A program made the translations under genes and the position numbers. The notes under the pieces were generated by a model. It did not search any database. It was not told where the DNA came from and saw only the letters and a list, made by a program, of their open reading frames with translations. DNA of 64,000 bases from Paragordius varius (lineage: Eukaryota > Nematomorpha): assembly GCA_964247055.1 (NCBI GenBank), contig OZ176050.1, positions 12,772,001 through 12,836,000 of the forward strand, in the 5' to 3' direction. Numbering within the stretch: position 1 is the stretch's first letter; every line of letters begins with the position of its first letter. Below, in pieces: positions 26,501-38,500 of the stretch.

Positions 26501-27071
26501 AATTAATGATTAACTTTTTTTTTCCAAAATTTAATATAATTTATTCAAAAAATAAATATTATAACTTTTAAATTATTTTTTTAGGTTATCGTTCCGTCCA
26601 TCGTGATATCGAACTCCAATTTGCCATATTTACTAAAAACGGCCAATTTAAGCAAAAACTACATAAGGTAACCTATTTTGTACTTTTTAGTAACAAAATA
26701 AGGGCAATTTAACATAATTTTATATTATTATAAAGTTTTATATGTACTTTGGTACAAGGTTTAGCAAAATTACTAAGTTCTAGATAGGGTATTTAAGGAT
26801 TATCGTTATAAAATATATTGAATTAATTTTTTTTTAAAATTTTTTGCGATTATTATATAATAATTAATTCCATTCATATATACCAAAAAAATGTTTTTAC
26901 CTTATAAACCTATTTTTTTATTTAAATAATTGATTTTATTTTAATATTTAGGAACTTGACGGGATAGTTGCCTATACTAACGAAGTGAATGAAGTTAGTT
27001 TTAGCGGAACTGATCGACACATTCTATGGTGGGTCAAAATACTTTATCACATACTCAAATCTTATTTTTAA
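15205..27071 (+). CDS. PGS1: CDP-diacylglycerol--glycerol-3-phosphate 3-phosphatidyltransferase
   Basis: Makes phosphatidylglycerophosphate from CDP-diacylglycerol and glycerol-3-phosphate, the first step of cardiolipin synthesis in mitochondria. Sixteen exons: 15205-15309, 15338-15415, 15442-15805, 17934-18000, 18590-18900, 19565-19661, 20177-20347, 20789-20940, 22423-22615, 23639-23702, 24107-24273, 24494-24630, 25180-25361, 25627-25813, 26585-26667, 26952-27071. All phases agree, giving 825 residues; the human enzyme is about 556. The first phospholipase-D motif is intact (HVKAYIFD near residue 190, then SGANLSESYFTNRQDRY). The second is HAKGLWLY near 734, followed by VGSSNFGYRSVHRDIE. The C-terminus RHILWWVKILYHILKSYF matches the family end. 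The extra length is basic, coiled-coil-like and Ser/Asn-rich sequence in exons 3, 5-8 and 12-13. The start follows an in-frame stop at 15181 and an acceptor-like CAG, and no mitochondrial presequence is visible, so an upstream exon is possible. Introns 1 and 2 are 28 and 26 nt. Confidence 0.95.
15310..15337 (+). other. 28-nt GT-AG intron 1 of PGS1
   Basis: Starts GTATAA and ends TTAATAG. Splicing joins FYKLLQ to EKVVTAQKRIIWSSLYFGTG, matching the human FFELMKGRIRVAKRRVVMAS region. Confidence 0.9.
15416..15441 (+). other. 26-nt GT-AG intron 2 of PGS1
   Basis: Starts GTAATT and ends AACACAG. Splicing joins KLEKEL to AELLIEKCQSVK in phase 0. Confidence 0.9.
15806..17933 (+). other. PGS1 intron 3, 2.1 kb
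   Basis: The longest PGS1 intron, directly after two introns under 30 nt. It contains AT microsatellites near 16972-16998 and 17500-17532 and no coding block or recognisable element. Confidence 0.8.
17500..17532. repeat. AT microsatellite
   Basis: Alternating AT run in PGS1 intron 3. Confidence 0.9.
18268..18566. repeat. family-B MITE copy 5 (PGS1 intron 4)
   Basis: Starts CAGTAAAAACTGAATTTAAA and ends CAATTTTTACTG. The right end lies 23 bp before the exon 5 acceptor. Confidence 0.75.
19773..20050. repeat. family-A MITE copy 4 (PGS1 intron 6)
   Basis: Degenerate termini (ATCATTTACAGTTTAAAGTC at the left) with the family core. Fills about half the intron. Confidence 0.7.
21001..21589. mobile_element. 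hAT-like MITE, CAGGGGTG family copy 2, with nested insertion
   Basis: Starts CAGGGGTGTCCAATACAAA and ends GTTGAACACCCCTG, in PGS1 intron 8. Target duplication no longer recognisable. It is interrupted by a second hAT-like element at 21203-21482, so it is the older of the two. Confidence 0.75.
21203..21482. mobile_element. hAT-like MITE nested in another
   Basis: Starts CAGCAGTTCTCAA and ends GGGAACCACTG, flanked by GTTTAGAA and ATTTAGAA (7 of 8). The ends belong to the CAGTGGTTCTCAA class of hAT termini. It is inserted in the element at 21001-21589. Confidence 0.75.
21846..22264. mobile_element. possible pogo-like MITE
   Basis: Left end AGTAAAACCTTCAACTAAAA resembles pogo/Tigger termini (CAGTAAAACCTC). 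A candidate right end TAGTTTTACTG lies at 22254-22264; another possible end (TAGAGGTTTC) lies near 22310. In PGS1 intron 8. Boundaries are weak. Confidence 0.35.
24272..24492. repeat. degenerate family-B copy forming PGS1 intron 11
   Basis: The 220-nt intron begins at GTAAAA of a CAGTAAAAT end. Its 3' part carries the family block GAATATGGTTGTCTCTTTAT. The right terminus has decayed. Confidence 0.5.
25367..25610. repeat. degenerate family-B copy in PGS1 intron 13
   Basis: CAGTAAAAATTATTTAAATT lies 5 bp inside the donor. Family blocks AAATATGATTGTCTTTATAA and TTACATCATTACGATTG are recognisable. Confidence 0.5.
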
Positions 27072-30000
27072 GTCAAAGGAAAAAAATAGCAAGCAATCTG
27101 TCAGCTAAAAGATTATTTTTAGCGCAAATTTAAACAAATTCTAATTACTTTTTAAAGATTGAAAATTGGCCTAATTTATTTTTTCTTCAAATGTTTTGAC
27201 ACATTAATATTTATCGTTCATAATACACAATCACCAAATGTCAAATTGAAATGGATATTTTACACCAAGCTCATTTATTTTTTATAAAAGTTTATTTTTT
27301 GATTTTTTTAAGTTAAAAAGTAACGTATAAGATGCAATCACATCAAACGCATTCATTATATTTTATTTATAAATCATATCGAAAGTTTGAATGCAAAAAT
27401 AGTTTTGGTATGATGATTGTTTTAAATCAATTTGAAGTGTCTCAAAAAAAACCTTTTTTTAATCACTCATTTTTAAGTCTATGAGCACTCCAGTTCCTCT
27501 ACTTGGTAATATTATTTTATAATTATAATAAACTAATGTATTGTACACATACTCAAAATACATTTTTATATGTGCATCATAAAATAGCCAAAAATATATT
27601 ATATATCATATCAATAATAAATTTGTGAGATAATATAGTCGTTTAGTAAGTTGTTAGTTACTGATGATATAAAACAACACATAAAGATATCCAAAGTATT
27701 TTGATGATCATTTTAATCAATAACACAAAACAAAAGCGTTTATGTAAAAATTTAACACTTTTACATTTTTGTTGCGTAATAAAGAGGTTTTGGAAAATCC
27801 CATAAAGACAAAAGAGTTAAAAGACTAGTTAAGTGATCGGGAAATTTTCGCGCCTTATTTTCTCAGTACATAAAGTTCATAACACAGTTATAACATAAAT
27901 TATAAAATATTTTTGTTAAATTTCACAATAATATTAGTGGCAGAATTATATTTAGTTTTCATTTAGCACTTTAAATTGGTTAATTTAATTTTTGTTGATT
28001 AAACTGGGGACCACCATAATAAATTTTCCAAAAATCATTAAATTAAAAGGACATTAAGTATGTGTTATTGTCATCACAAATTCCCTAATTGGTATAATGA
28101 TGGAATAAAAAGCCTAAATTTAAATAATATGAGAGAAATATTACAAGTCCCATTTATGATTGGGTTTTCAATTTACTAACACTTACCAATTACCACAAAT
28201 GCAAAAATGTTTATGGGTAAATTAAAATAAATAGCCCAAAATATATATCATAATAAATAAGCCAAATTTAAGATTTATGTATTTATTTAATATTTGCAGC
28301 TTTCCTGTTGACAAAGATTCGATAGACATATAATAAAGCGCCTGAGATGCAAATCAGATTTTCTGAATTAAATTTAAAAGTATTTGATAGAATTTCTTAA
28401 AGATTTGTATATCGGAATTTTAAATAAAATCTAACTAAAGTGTTAGTTTCGTATTAAACGTTTTGTTTTTAAATGTTGGCACTATTTTATAAAAACATAT
28501 GATCAACCCGCTCAACATATGATATAAAATTTATAGTAGGCATATATTTTTTATTCAGGTCCCGAACGGGTTAATCACACGCTCTTAATACAAAAAGCTA
28601 TATGGTTGCGAAAATTAAGCGTTTTAGAACTTATACTTTGATAGAATTCATTACTTTTAAAACTGCCTTTGAAGATTTATAAAAATTTTGTTTCAATAAA
28701 ATTGATTTTTGCATTTTAGACGCGGCTATATGTTGAAGCTTAAGACAAGCTTTATATTACTATTATATTTAATTTTTAGATATTTTGCATAAAAATTTTA
28801 TAACACAAGTTCACCAAAACGACCTGAGACTCAAATCAGTTTTTGAGTCGGAATTCCTCATATGCAACCTAATCCCCAATTTTTTGGATTCTGGATGGTG
28901 AGTTTTACTATTCAAAAATTTAAAACTTGTAATAAATCTTATTGTGCCTGTGGACATGGTATTTTTTTCAAAAAATATGTTTTCTTTAGATAATTTATGA
29001 CGTAAAACACTTTTTTTAGCTATTTATAAATGTTACCTAAAATATGGCTAAATAATAGTTTAGCATCATTATACAACTACAATAATGTTGATTATAATCA
29101 TATTTTATTAAGATGACCAATCCAAAAAAATTAATTTTACTCTGCGACGACCATTTTTGCATTTTTATGAATAATTCATGTAATTTTTACTCAATATACA
29201 TTTTTTTCTAAATTCATATAGTTTTTCTAGATTAAGAAAGTGAAAATCTTAAAATAACTGATATTTATGCTTTTTCAATAAAAATAACAACTTAAACACA
29301 AAATATTACATTTTAATATAACGGTAAAAAACCATTTTTGGGCCCTTTTTTGATTTTGTAAAAAAAATGTGCGAAAGCCTATTGTGTTAATGTGAAAATA
29401 TTTAATTTTTGTATAAAGAGTTAATTTTCTGGACCGAATAACTATGACATCGCTATGAATTTTAAATTATTTTTGGAAATGTAAAAATTTAAAAATTGAA
29501 TATTATGGGGTATTTCGGAGTTTAGGATAATTATTTATTTTGAAAATCGGATATTCGGAATAGCTTAGTTATTATTGCTATAACTGTTATTTATGAAAAA
29601 CTGAAAAGAAAATTTTACAATCATAGTTATTACTATAATATTTTATGAAATTTAACAATAAAAGTTATATCGAGTGATCAGTTACCTCAAGATCTTATTA
29701 ATAATTATAATTTTAATCTTCCATAGCCAAATACGTGGTATTTACAGATAATTTCAGTTCAAAATGATAATCAAAATTACATAAGCCTACACCTTATATT
29801 CCCCATGTATGTAAGAGATCTTTTTAACACAAATGCTTAAATTGCATTTAAATTTTTTTTAACAAATGTAGGCATATATTGAAAAAGATAAAAAACACCT
29901 TCCTTGTTTTTCTAAAAAATTATTATAAACCTTAAACGCTAGAGTAAAAATGGATTAAAGCTCTTTATTAATTACAAATTTCCTTCCTCCTTTTCTCAAT

Positions 30001-30455
30001 GGCACTAAGGTTAATTTCCATTCCATATACACACTTTAATTTTAAAGTTAATTGAAAGATACCGGACATAATTTTTCATTTCAATTATTTTGTAATATAT
30101 GGATGGCTATAAAGATAAGGATGAATAGCTTATTTCTCAGAAAAAAAGTGGATTTAAGAGTGTCAATATAATTTTAAAAAAAACAATATTTTTTACGAGT
30201 ATATAAGTTTTGAAAGAATTCATCTATATATGTATTATTAATTTTAAAGCTAACAAATTATATAATTCCTATCCAATTTACCAATAATAATAATAATAGA
30301 CATTATTTCAAAAAATAAGTTTATTTTTTTATTTAAGCATTCCAATTTGCACTTCTTTTGCAAAAACTAATCCGCTCTCATCCATAATAATTTCTGATTA
30401 ATTTTGTTAATCCAACCAATTTTTTTTCTTTACTCATTTATTAAAAAATAAATCA
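27072..30455. other. intergenic region without visible gene or element
   Basis: Between the PGS1 stop and the ITG-like start. AT-rich with no open frame of note on either strand. A weak direct duplication (CCTGAGATGCAAATCAG near 28340 and CCTGAGACTCAAATCAG near 28822) and a short inverted repeat around 28500-28579 (AACCCGCTC against GAACGGGTT) are the only structure seen. Confidence 0.65.
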
Positions 30456-32953
30456 ATGTTAATTCCATTTATAATTATCTTTTTGATTGGAACCAATCCC
30501 AGTTTTGGAGGACACTTTTTTGGAAAATATAGTGGAAATTCTAGAAAATTCCAACAACCATCTGTAGCTTTCAGTAAAAATCAGGTATCATATTCTTTCT
30601 AAATGGTATTTTAATTTTTTATTACATTGAAACAATTAAATATATTTGCCCATAGGGGAATATCGTACCTTTTACCTGAGGGCAGGTGGAGGTTATCAAA
30701 AAATATTTATCCAAAATATAAATCTCTATGGCTTAAACTTCTTAAGGATAATATAATCATACTTTCACACTTATTAAGAATTTTGTGACCCAATAATAGG
30801 TAAAAAAAATTTGTTATCTAAAATAAGTTTTATGTTAAATTTATTTAAAATTTTAAAGCAAATTTAAACTTGCAGCTTATTCACATGGCAGTGAAATACC
30901 GGACATAAAAATTACTTACACTTTTTATATATTTTAATTTTTACGTAAGTGGCATTTTAGCATAATTATTTCAATCTAAATCCAAAACTGCCGGATAGCT
31001 AAAACAAAATTTAGGCATCAATCTTCATTATTTTAAATCTCTCGTTATTATGATTCTAGTATGTTTTGTTTGGAATTTACATGTTCTCCAATATAAAAAT
31101 ATGGCGGCGAAAACTCTATTAATCATTTAATTAACTTTTCTAAAAATATTTTTATATCTGATGATCTAGAATTTCATTTAATGTAATTTTAAACTTAATT
31201 CCTAATTATGGGATATTTCTTAAATAAACGAATTGTGCTGTATGGTGATGCTATTGATTATTTTCAAAAATAAATTTTTATTAATGCACCTAATTTGTGA
31301 TGTAATCAAGTTTTTGAAATAACTTTATATTATCCGCAAATATGATGACATAATAGTTTTATTATTAAATTAAATTAATAAATAGTTAATGGTAAAAATT
31401 TAAGAAACTTAAGCTAAATTAACACAAGAGGATTTTATGCAAGACTCGGTACTACCCTTTTAATGTCACTTTGGTTTTGGTTCCACATAAGGTTTTCTAA
31501 AAAAGCTGTCGGAAGACAAATTACTTCGCTAAACTTTTTTATTCTTGTTCTAATTTATTGCATTCGATCCATAAATTTTATTTAAGATCAATTTTTTTCA
31601 TAAATTACAGAGAGCTTAATTCATTATGATTATACAAAATGAAGAGCCATTGACACTATAAAAATTTTAAATTGACTTTTGTTAATTAACAAATAATTTG
31701 AACTGAAATAATCGTTATTTGAAACCGTTTAACAGTGGGTATCTTGAAGAAAACGGCAACCGTTTAATTTTTGCTAATTATTACATACTCTAATCTGAAT
31801 CTTAATAATATAGGGTTGAGTTCATAAAAGCAAGTTCGCTTCTTTTAAACTGTACAAACCTTTATACTTTGTTAATGTTTATTTGTATTTTTATATTCAG
31901 GTGTATATAATTTTTTCAATAATAAATGAGTATATACCATTCTTTTCAACTGAAATGGTTTCAAAGAAATTTTTACACTTGATTACTTTTTCACTTTTTG
32001 TGCTAGTTTTCATTTAGGGGGTTTATCTCAGAGCTCAAATAAATCACAGTTTTGAAAGTTGTTTTAGTTAAATTTAATTATCAAACACATAATGTATTAA
32101 TAGCTTAAATTTTTTACAGTTTTATGACTAGACTAAAATTGGGACAACTCCAAAACCCGATTGAAATGAACAGCCGATATTAAAATCAAATTATAAGTTA
32201 TTTTAGTTAAAATTAAATTATAAAACTTCTCCTGTATTAAATATAAAAGCATAAATTTTTTTCAGTTTTATGACTTCTAGAGACTAAAATTGGGACAACT
32301 CCAAAACGCGATTGAAATGAACATCTGATATTTAAATCAAAATTTATTAAGTTTTCGTGGTAAAATGTAGCTTGAAAGCTTTTTAAAGTTAATTATTAAC
32401 ATTATTAAACCATACAGATATGGGCCTGTTGCATTTGGGATTTAAAAAAATTATAGAAATGGCCGAAAAAAATTTGAGATTAGGATTTTAAAATTTTACA
32501 TTTTTTAAAAAAAATTAATGTGCCTTAAAGACTAAACAAAGCATATTTTTAAATTCGTCTCAATATTTTAATATTTAAATTTCAAAGGGCTCTGGGTGAA
32601 ATTACGCCAAAAGGTAATGGAGTATTAATTTTTTAGAACCTGAGAAGCTACGTCTCCGATTCTGAGAAAGATTTAATGGATTGCGGGAAAAAATGTACCC
32701 ATAATAATGATTGTTGTGATGGCTTTACATGTCTGCATACGGTCCGGAACATGTACATTCAAGGTTTATCAATATTTTCAATATCAAAGTGACAATATTG
32801 AATAAAAATTGCTAATAATATATTGTTTATTTTTGTCAGGATTTTCTATAAATCGTATTTTTAAAAGTAATCATAGCAAGCTTATTACTAAATTTTGACA
32901 TATTTTTTTTTAAAAAAATATAAAGGATTCTATTCACTAATATATTAAAAGAT

Positions 32954-32994
<41 letters not shown>

Positions 32995-34293
32995 TATTAT
33001 AATTTAAAATTAATTTAATTTAATCGTTTGGAAACGTGTCATGGTTGATGGTAATGGTTTTATAGGTAACATCAAAAATATTAGGAAACTCTTATTATAC
33101 TATTTAATCATATCGAATTTTTACTTAATATATTAAAATGCGGTACACACACAACGTCGTCTAAAAGCAATGTTTCAAATTTTCAAATTACAAAAATTGA
33201 GACTTTTATAATATAAATGTTTCTCTTTTTATGCTATTAAAGCTGATATAAATAAATAAATGTATAACTGATTTGGTCCATAAAATGTTTAAATAATATT
33301 GCAAGTAGACAATCACTGTGGTTATTCTAATCATTGCTATATTTATATACATTTAAACAAGGTATGGGAATTTGCGTGTTGAACAAAGGCCTGGTCAAAG
33401 AAGGCACACCCTGTATACATGATAAAGAATGTTGGCCCCTAGTTTGTCGAGAACCAGAAGATATTGAACCGACATATCCAGGTGTCAAATTCTGTCGAAA
33501 ATCTATCGAAACGATTGGAGTACAACCATATAACGTTCTTTCAGATTTTAGCGTAAATCGACGCTACGCACTGGATCAACCAACAAATATTATCAAAAAA
33601 TCTTTCAGTATAAATACTATCATTTACAGTAAAAATCGAAATTATACAGGCAACCCGTAAATATATATAAAGATTTTCAAACAACCATACTTTTTTATGA
33701 TTTTTTTAAGTATAACTCATTTTGTTTATAAGTGAAAAGTTTAAAATATAGACGTGAATTGGTAATAGACATTATTTAAATATTTTGCGATTGTAAACAA
33801 AAAGTTTAATAAAAAAACATGAAAAAAATATTGTGCCGTGGCACCTATTATCATATGTTTTAATGAAAAAAAAGTGCAATTTCTTTTCAAATGAAAAACT
33901 CTTTATACATAGTTCATTTCACAGTTCCAACATTTTGCGCACATATTCTATTTTGAACATTTTTTTTTGAAAGATGATCCATGTACGCCCCAGAATAATG
34001 AATGTAACGAAGGCCTTGACTTATGTTGTGCTCTCGTGCGTTCCCACAAACAAGCAGCCCAATATAAATGTATGTATGCCAGTAATAGGAATATCAAATG
34101 TATTATATCGACACCTAAATATAAGCTCCCAAAGACAAATAAGGGTAAAGATGACCCCATAACTGATAATACCCTAAGCGAAAATTATGAAAATGAACTG
34201 AATGATGTGGACACGTATAATGAAGGAGCTGGCATAGATCAGAGTCCGCAACAAAGCAATTTTTTCCCTATGCGTGTACAACCATACTTTTAG
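30456..34293 (+). CDS. ITG-like secreted cysteine-rich prohormone
   Basis: Four exons: 30456-30584, 32637-32763, 33362-33628, 33974-34293 (TAG), all in phase, about 280 residues. Exon 1 starts with a hydrophobic signal peptide (MLIPFIIIFLIGTNPSFGG). The cysteine pattern follows the protostome ITG-like neuropeptide precursor: MDCGKKCTHNNDCCDGFTC, then GTPCIHDKECWPLVCRE, then KFCRKS, then NECNEGLDLCCALVRSHKQA and an ending KCMYASNRNIKC. The corresponding insect precursor has CCDG, QLC-type and CCQLQRRHRQAP blocks in the same order. The insect C-terminal ITGQGN peptide and its dibasic site are not evident here; the tail is acidic and Asn-rich and ends in PMRVQPYF. Whether a peptide is processed is unknown. 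Intron 3 begins inside a family-B MITE. Family assignment is from memory of the cysteine framework, not from a search. Confidence 0.72.
30585..32636 (+). other. ITG-like gene intron 1, 2.05 kb
   Basis: Separates the signal-peptide exon from the first cysteine-rich exon. It contains the tandem duplication at 32060-32340 and otherwise plain AT-rich sequence. Confidence 0.7.
32060..32340 (+). repeat. tandem duplication, unit about 135 bp
   Basis: Both units contain TTTTAGTTAAA, CAGTTTTATGACT and TAAAATTGGGACAACTCCAA, then CGATTGAAATGAACA. In intron 1 of the ITG-like gene. Confidence 0.8.
32956..32990. repeat. AT microsatellite
   Basis: Alternating AT run in intron 2 of the ITG-like gene. Confidence 0.9.
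33627..33830. repeat. family-B MITE copy 6, half, providing a splice donor
   Basis: The left part (CAGTAAAAATCGAAATTATA, then ACAACCATACTTTTTTATGA) matches family B in inverted internal orientation. Exon 3 of the ITG-like gene ends exactly after its CA, and the intron begins at its GT. The right half is lost. Confidence 0.7.
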
Positions 34294-35532
34294 TTTTAAT
34301 ATATATAAACATCCAAAAATTATAATTTATCAATTTGGGTGATTTATAAATTATGTTGAATATTGGCTATCAATAGCATTTTATGCTTTAATTTTCATTT
34401 TTAGGTATTTTATTATTATGTTACCTAATTCGTGTACCGCCATACTTTAAACCTTTTTTAATTTAATAGATTTAAACCCAAAAATAATGAGTTATCAATT
34501 TTTATATACTTTAATGAAAACGTTAAATTTTAGCTATAAGATTGATATTTTATGCTTTAATTTTGATTCTCATGTATTTTATTTCTATTTTACTCTTTAA
34601 GCGCATAATAACTAACATATTTAAATTGAGATTCAATCAAATTTTTTATTAACATATTTAATGCTATTCAATTCTTAATGTCAAACACATATTTTGTCAA
34701 ATTTCATCCCTTGTTTTTTATATTTATAATCTATTTTATAAATTTATTATATTATATATAATTAATGTTAAACTACTCTGCTAGTCAAATAAATTATGGA
34801 ACTTCATTGTTTTAAATTATTTTATATTTGGATTATAATGCATGAAAAAAAGTGAAAAATTGAATAATTAGCTCTTACAAAAATCAAAATAGCTCAAAAA
34901 AGTTCATGCTTTTCGAAATTTTCAAAATAACAATAATTTATTTAAGTCAAAAATTTACATTTTTAGATTTATAAAACATTGTTTAATTTACAAGTCCCTA
35001 GTGCATAATAATTAGATTTAGCTGTCATTTCAAATTAACTTTTAGGCCTAATAAACTTTTTTTGAATAATTTTGATGAGTTTTACATATTTTATGAAATA
35101 TAATGATAAAAACCATCAAAACTGGACAAACTAAATAAAATTATTTTTAAGTCACTTTTAAAAGATTATCTTTATCTCTTTTTTCCTAATTTAATTATTA
35201 CTCTTAAAATAATTGTACGTCATTAAAATAAATTGGTGTTAATTTGCAATTTGGTTCGAAATTTGACATTTCTTAATAATCTTTGATAAGATCACAATGA
35301 CATTAAAATTGTCCATTTAAATTTATTTTTATAATAAATTTTATTATTTTAAGATAAAAAATTATTTTTTATCACGTTTAAAATAATTTATTCAATTAAA
35401 TGACATCGACCTAAAACTATATAATCAATACATAGAAATATAAAAAATTGCACAAATACGAATACTATTAAACATGGTAAAACTACTTGAAATAGATTAA
35501 AAATCTTTTTCATGTATAGAAATATAAGCAAA
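34294..35532. other. convergent intergenic spacer
   Basis: Lies between the 3' ends of the ITG-like gene (+) and the CNG channel (-). AT-rich, no coding block. A TTTATT at 35387-35392 would read AATAAA on the minus strand, about 140 nt past the channel stop, a possible polyadenylation signal. Confidence 0.6.
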
Positions 35533-38500
35533 TTAATGTATAGAAAGATAATGAGATTCAGATGAGTCTTGAGATGATGTATCAACACTTCCCTCATTGT
35601 TTCTGGCGCTATCTATAGGGGCAAATTTCAAATCTAAACAACTAGCAAACTGTGGTATACTACTTCCAGAGGGAGTAATAGATTTTGAACCAATTCGACG
35701 TCCTAAATTCCCGACTAAATTCGACCAAGAATTCGAATCAATAGATGATAAACTTATGATATCATGTGCACTTTTAACTAAAAAATTATCTTTTTTATTG
35801 GTTGTTTTTTTATTGAGAGGAGTTCCATTATGTGGTTTTTCAGACCCCATCTTGTTGTTGTTACCTTGATTTAATTGAGTTGCGGAAATGTTACTCAAAG
35901 ATGATAATATTTCTTCATCACCGTGCGATATAACAATCTGTATATTAACAACAAAAATTTGGTAAATTAAAATATTTAAGAATGAATGATATACCATTTA
36001 TAACTCAAATTTACCCTTAAACAATTCATATCACCCTTAATTAATTCAAATCCCCCTAAAATAAATTATATGTTTTCGGGCTAACTGATCTTTGATATGA
36101 AATATTTCTTTATGGCCTAATTTATTATTTTTTAGTATTATGTTAATTTTAAACCAAATTTAATTTTTTTAAAATATAAAAAATATAGGTAATTTTTAAT
36201 ATACAAAAACACATAATTTATTTTAGGGTGAATTTGAATTGTTCAAGGGGGGTGAATTTAAGGTGTAAATGATATTTTAAAGAAATAAATATTAAAATAT
36301 AAATATTTTCAACAATTTATATATATATATATATATATTGAATTATTATATATTTTTAAAAAATAAAATAACCGGAAACACATAATTTTAAAAGTAAATC
36401 TTTAAACACAGCGTCATAAAATTTAAAGTAAGAACCGACCTGAGGATGATGTATGATAGGATTTATACTATTGTAACGCCTTTTCAAATTATTGCCCCTT
36501 TTATACCATTTCTCATCTTTCGATTTACTTTCATCAATATCATCGTGATACCGAATAGAATAATGATAAGCTCTGGGTTTAATTTCTAGATTATTATTTG
36601 CATGTCTGTGTCGTCGACGGTAACGTTTTTCACCAGCTTTCTCGTTATTTTGTTTAAGAGTAGTGGTTTTTTTCTTCGTATGTTCATCAGATGTGAACGA
36701 TGTCGTAATAGACGGGGAACCAAATTTAGGAATTTGCAAATAATCTTTGGAAAAATGGCGCATTGATTGAGAAACTAATCGTTTACGAGCAAGGGGAGAT
36801 GACCCTTGCTTCTTGTAATGACCGACACGGCCATGATGTTTAAAGGATATATCATGTGCTCCAAACATAGTTTTATCCGTTAAATCCTCTAATATGGCTG
36901 AGAATCTACGGTATCGTTTATATCGCAAAGATTTTAGCGAAGGCCTTACATGTAATTTCTCATGCTAATATAGGGGGTTAATTATGTTGAAATATAGTAA
37001 AATTGAAATTATACATAGAAAACGTTTAAAAATTTCGAAAAGACCGCATTTTTAAATTTATTTTTTTTATATAACTCTTAAAATTTAAATTGATGAAACA
37101 GATAGTAAACTGGTAATACAATCTAAAAATTGTTATTAAATAATCTATATAGGAAAAAAAGAGGTTTAAAACGTATGGTTATGTTTTTATTTGCCCCTAT
37201 AATTTCAATTTTTATTGTAAAACTTACGCGAAATAAATTGAAATTTTAAGATAATGCCAAGTAAAAAAGTTACCTCCGAGTGTTTTGGATGAGTTGGTGC
37301 ATACAAATGATCCATCCCAGAATGTTCGGCGCTTCGTTTTAGCTGATTAACAACTTTTGAATGGGGGTCCATTATCTGTTTTTATATTATATAATTTCCG
37401 AAAGATGTTTAAAATTAGATAAATTTTTCAGCTGTTTTTACAAATTGGCAAAATGTTAAATAAAAGTGATCGATATATCAACATTTTTTCGATTGATTTA
37501 AAAGTTTTCATTTTTAATATCCATCTTACCTGTAAAACTGTATCAATCATTTTAGGTTGCGGGGAGGCGACAACCTTCACTTCAGACTCCTTCATATCCA
37601 TAAGGTCTTTGGAGGTTTCATCTTTAGGTTCCATTTTTTGTGCCTGAGTTTTTTTCTTTTGTGCTTTCAAGATTTTTCTATAGAGGCGAAAAAGACATAT
37701 ATTAATAAATTAAAAATATTAAAAATATTCATATTTTGGAAATATTTACTTTGCACGTTTTTCCAACAAGACTTTAGCTTCAGGATACTCCTTAAGAGCT
37801 ACATCTAAATTCTCCTTACTCAGAACGAAAAGACTGGAAAAACCCTTACTTCTAACATTGGCAGTACGACGATTTTCACCAGTTATAGCAAGCAAACTAT
37901 ATTTATTGAATTACTTTTAAATATAAAAATGATTTTTAACCAAACGGTATGATTTTAATAAACCCGAAAGGTTATACAAAAACTACCTTATTTCACCAAA
38001 AACTGAGCCCTCTTTCAACGTGGCTAAAACGGTTAAATTTGGTTCTTTGCCCAAAGTTACCTGCACAATTCCACTGTTTATAATGTACATTTCCCGCCCG
38101 ATTTCACCCTTAAATGGCAAAAATATGTTATAATATATTTCATATCACATCTATTACAATACAAATTCTTTAAAATATAAATTAGTTTCCAGCAAAAAGT
38201 ATTGATTGAAAATTAATAAAAAGACGTATTTCCTACCTTTTTGCAAACATAATCTCCTGGTAAATACAGGCAGGGTTTCAGTTGTAGTACCAAATCACGT
38301 AATAAATTACGTTCGCAATCCTATAAAGTAAAATTTTATTTAAATTTGGTTTAATATTCGTAAAAATTATAAATCTTTTTTATCAATATCAACTCATTTG
38401 AACGAAATATCATATAAATATATATTTACTTGAAATAATTTAACTTTGGAGAGTGTTTCAAAGTGTACACTAATGGCGATATCTGTTTGCATTTTGAGCG

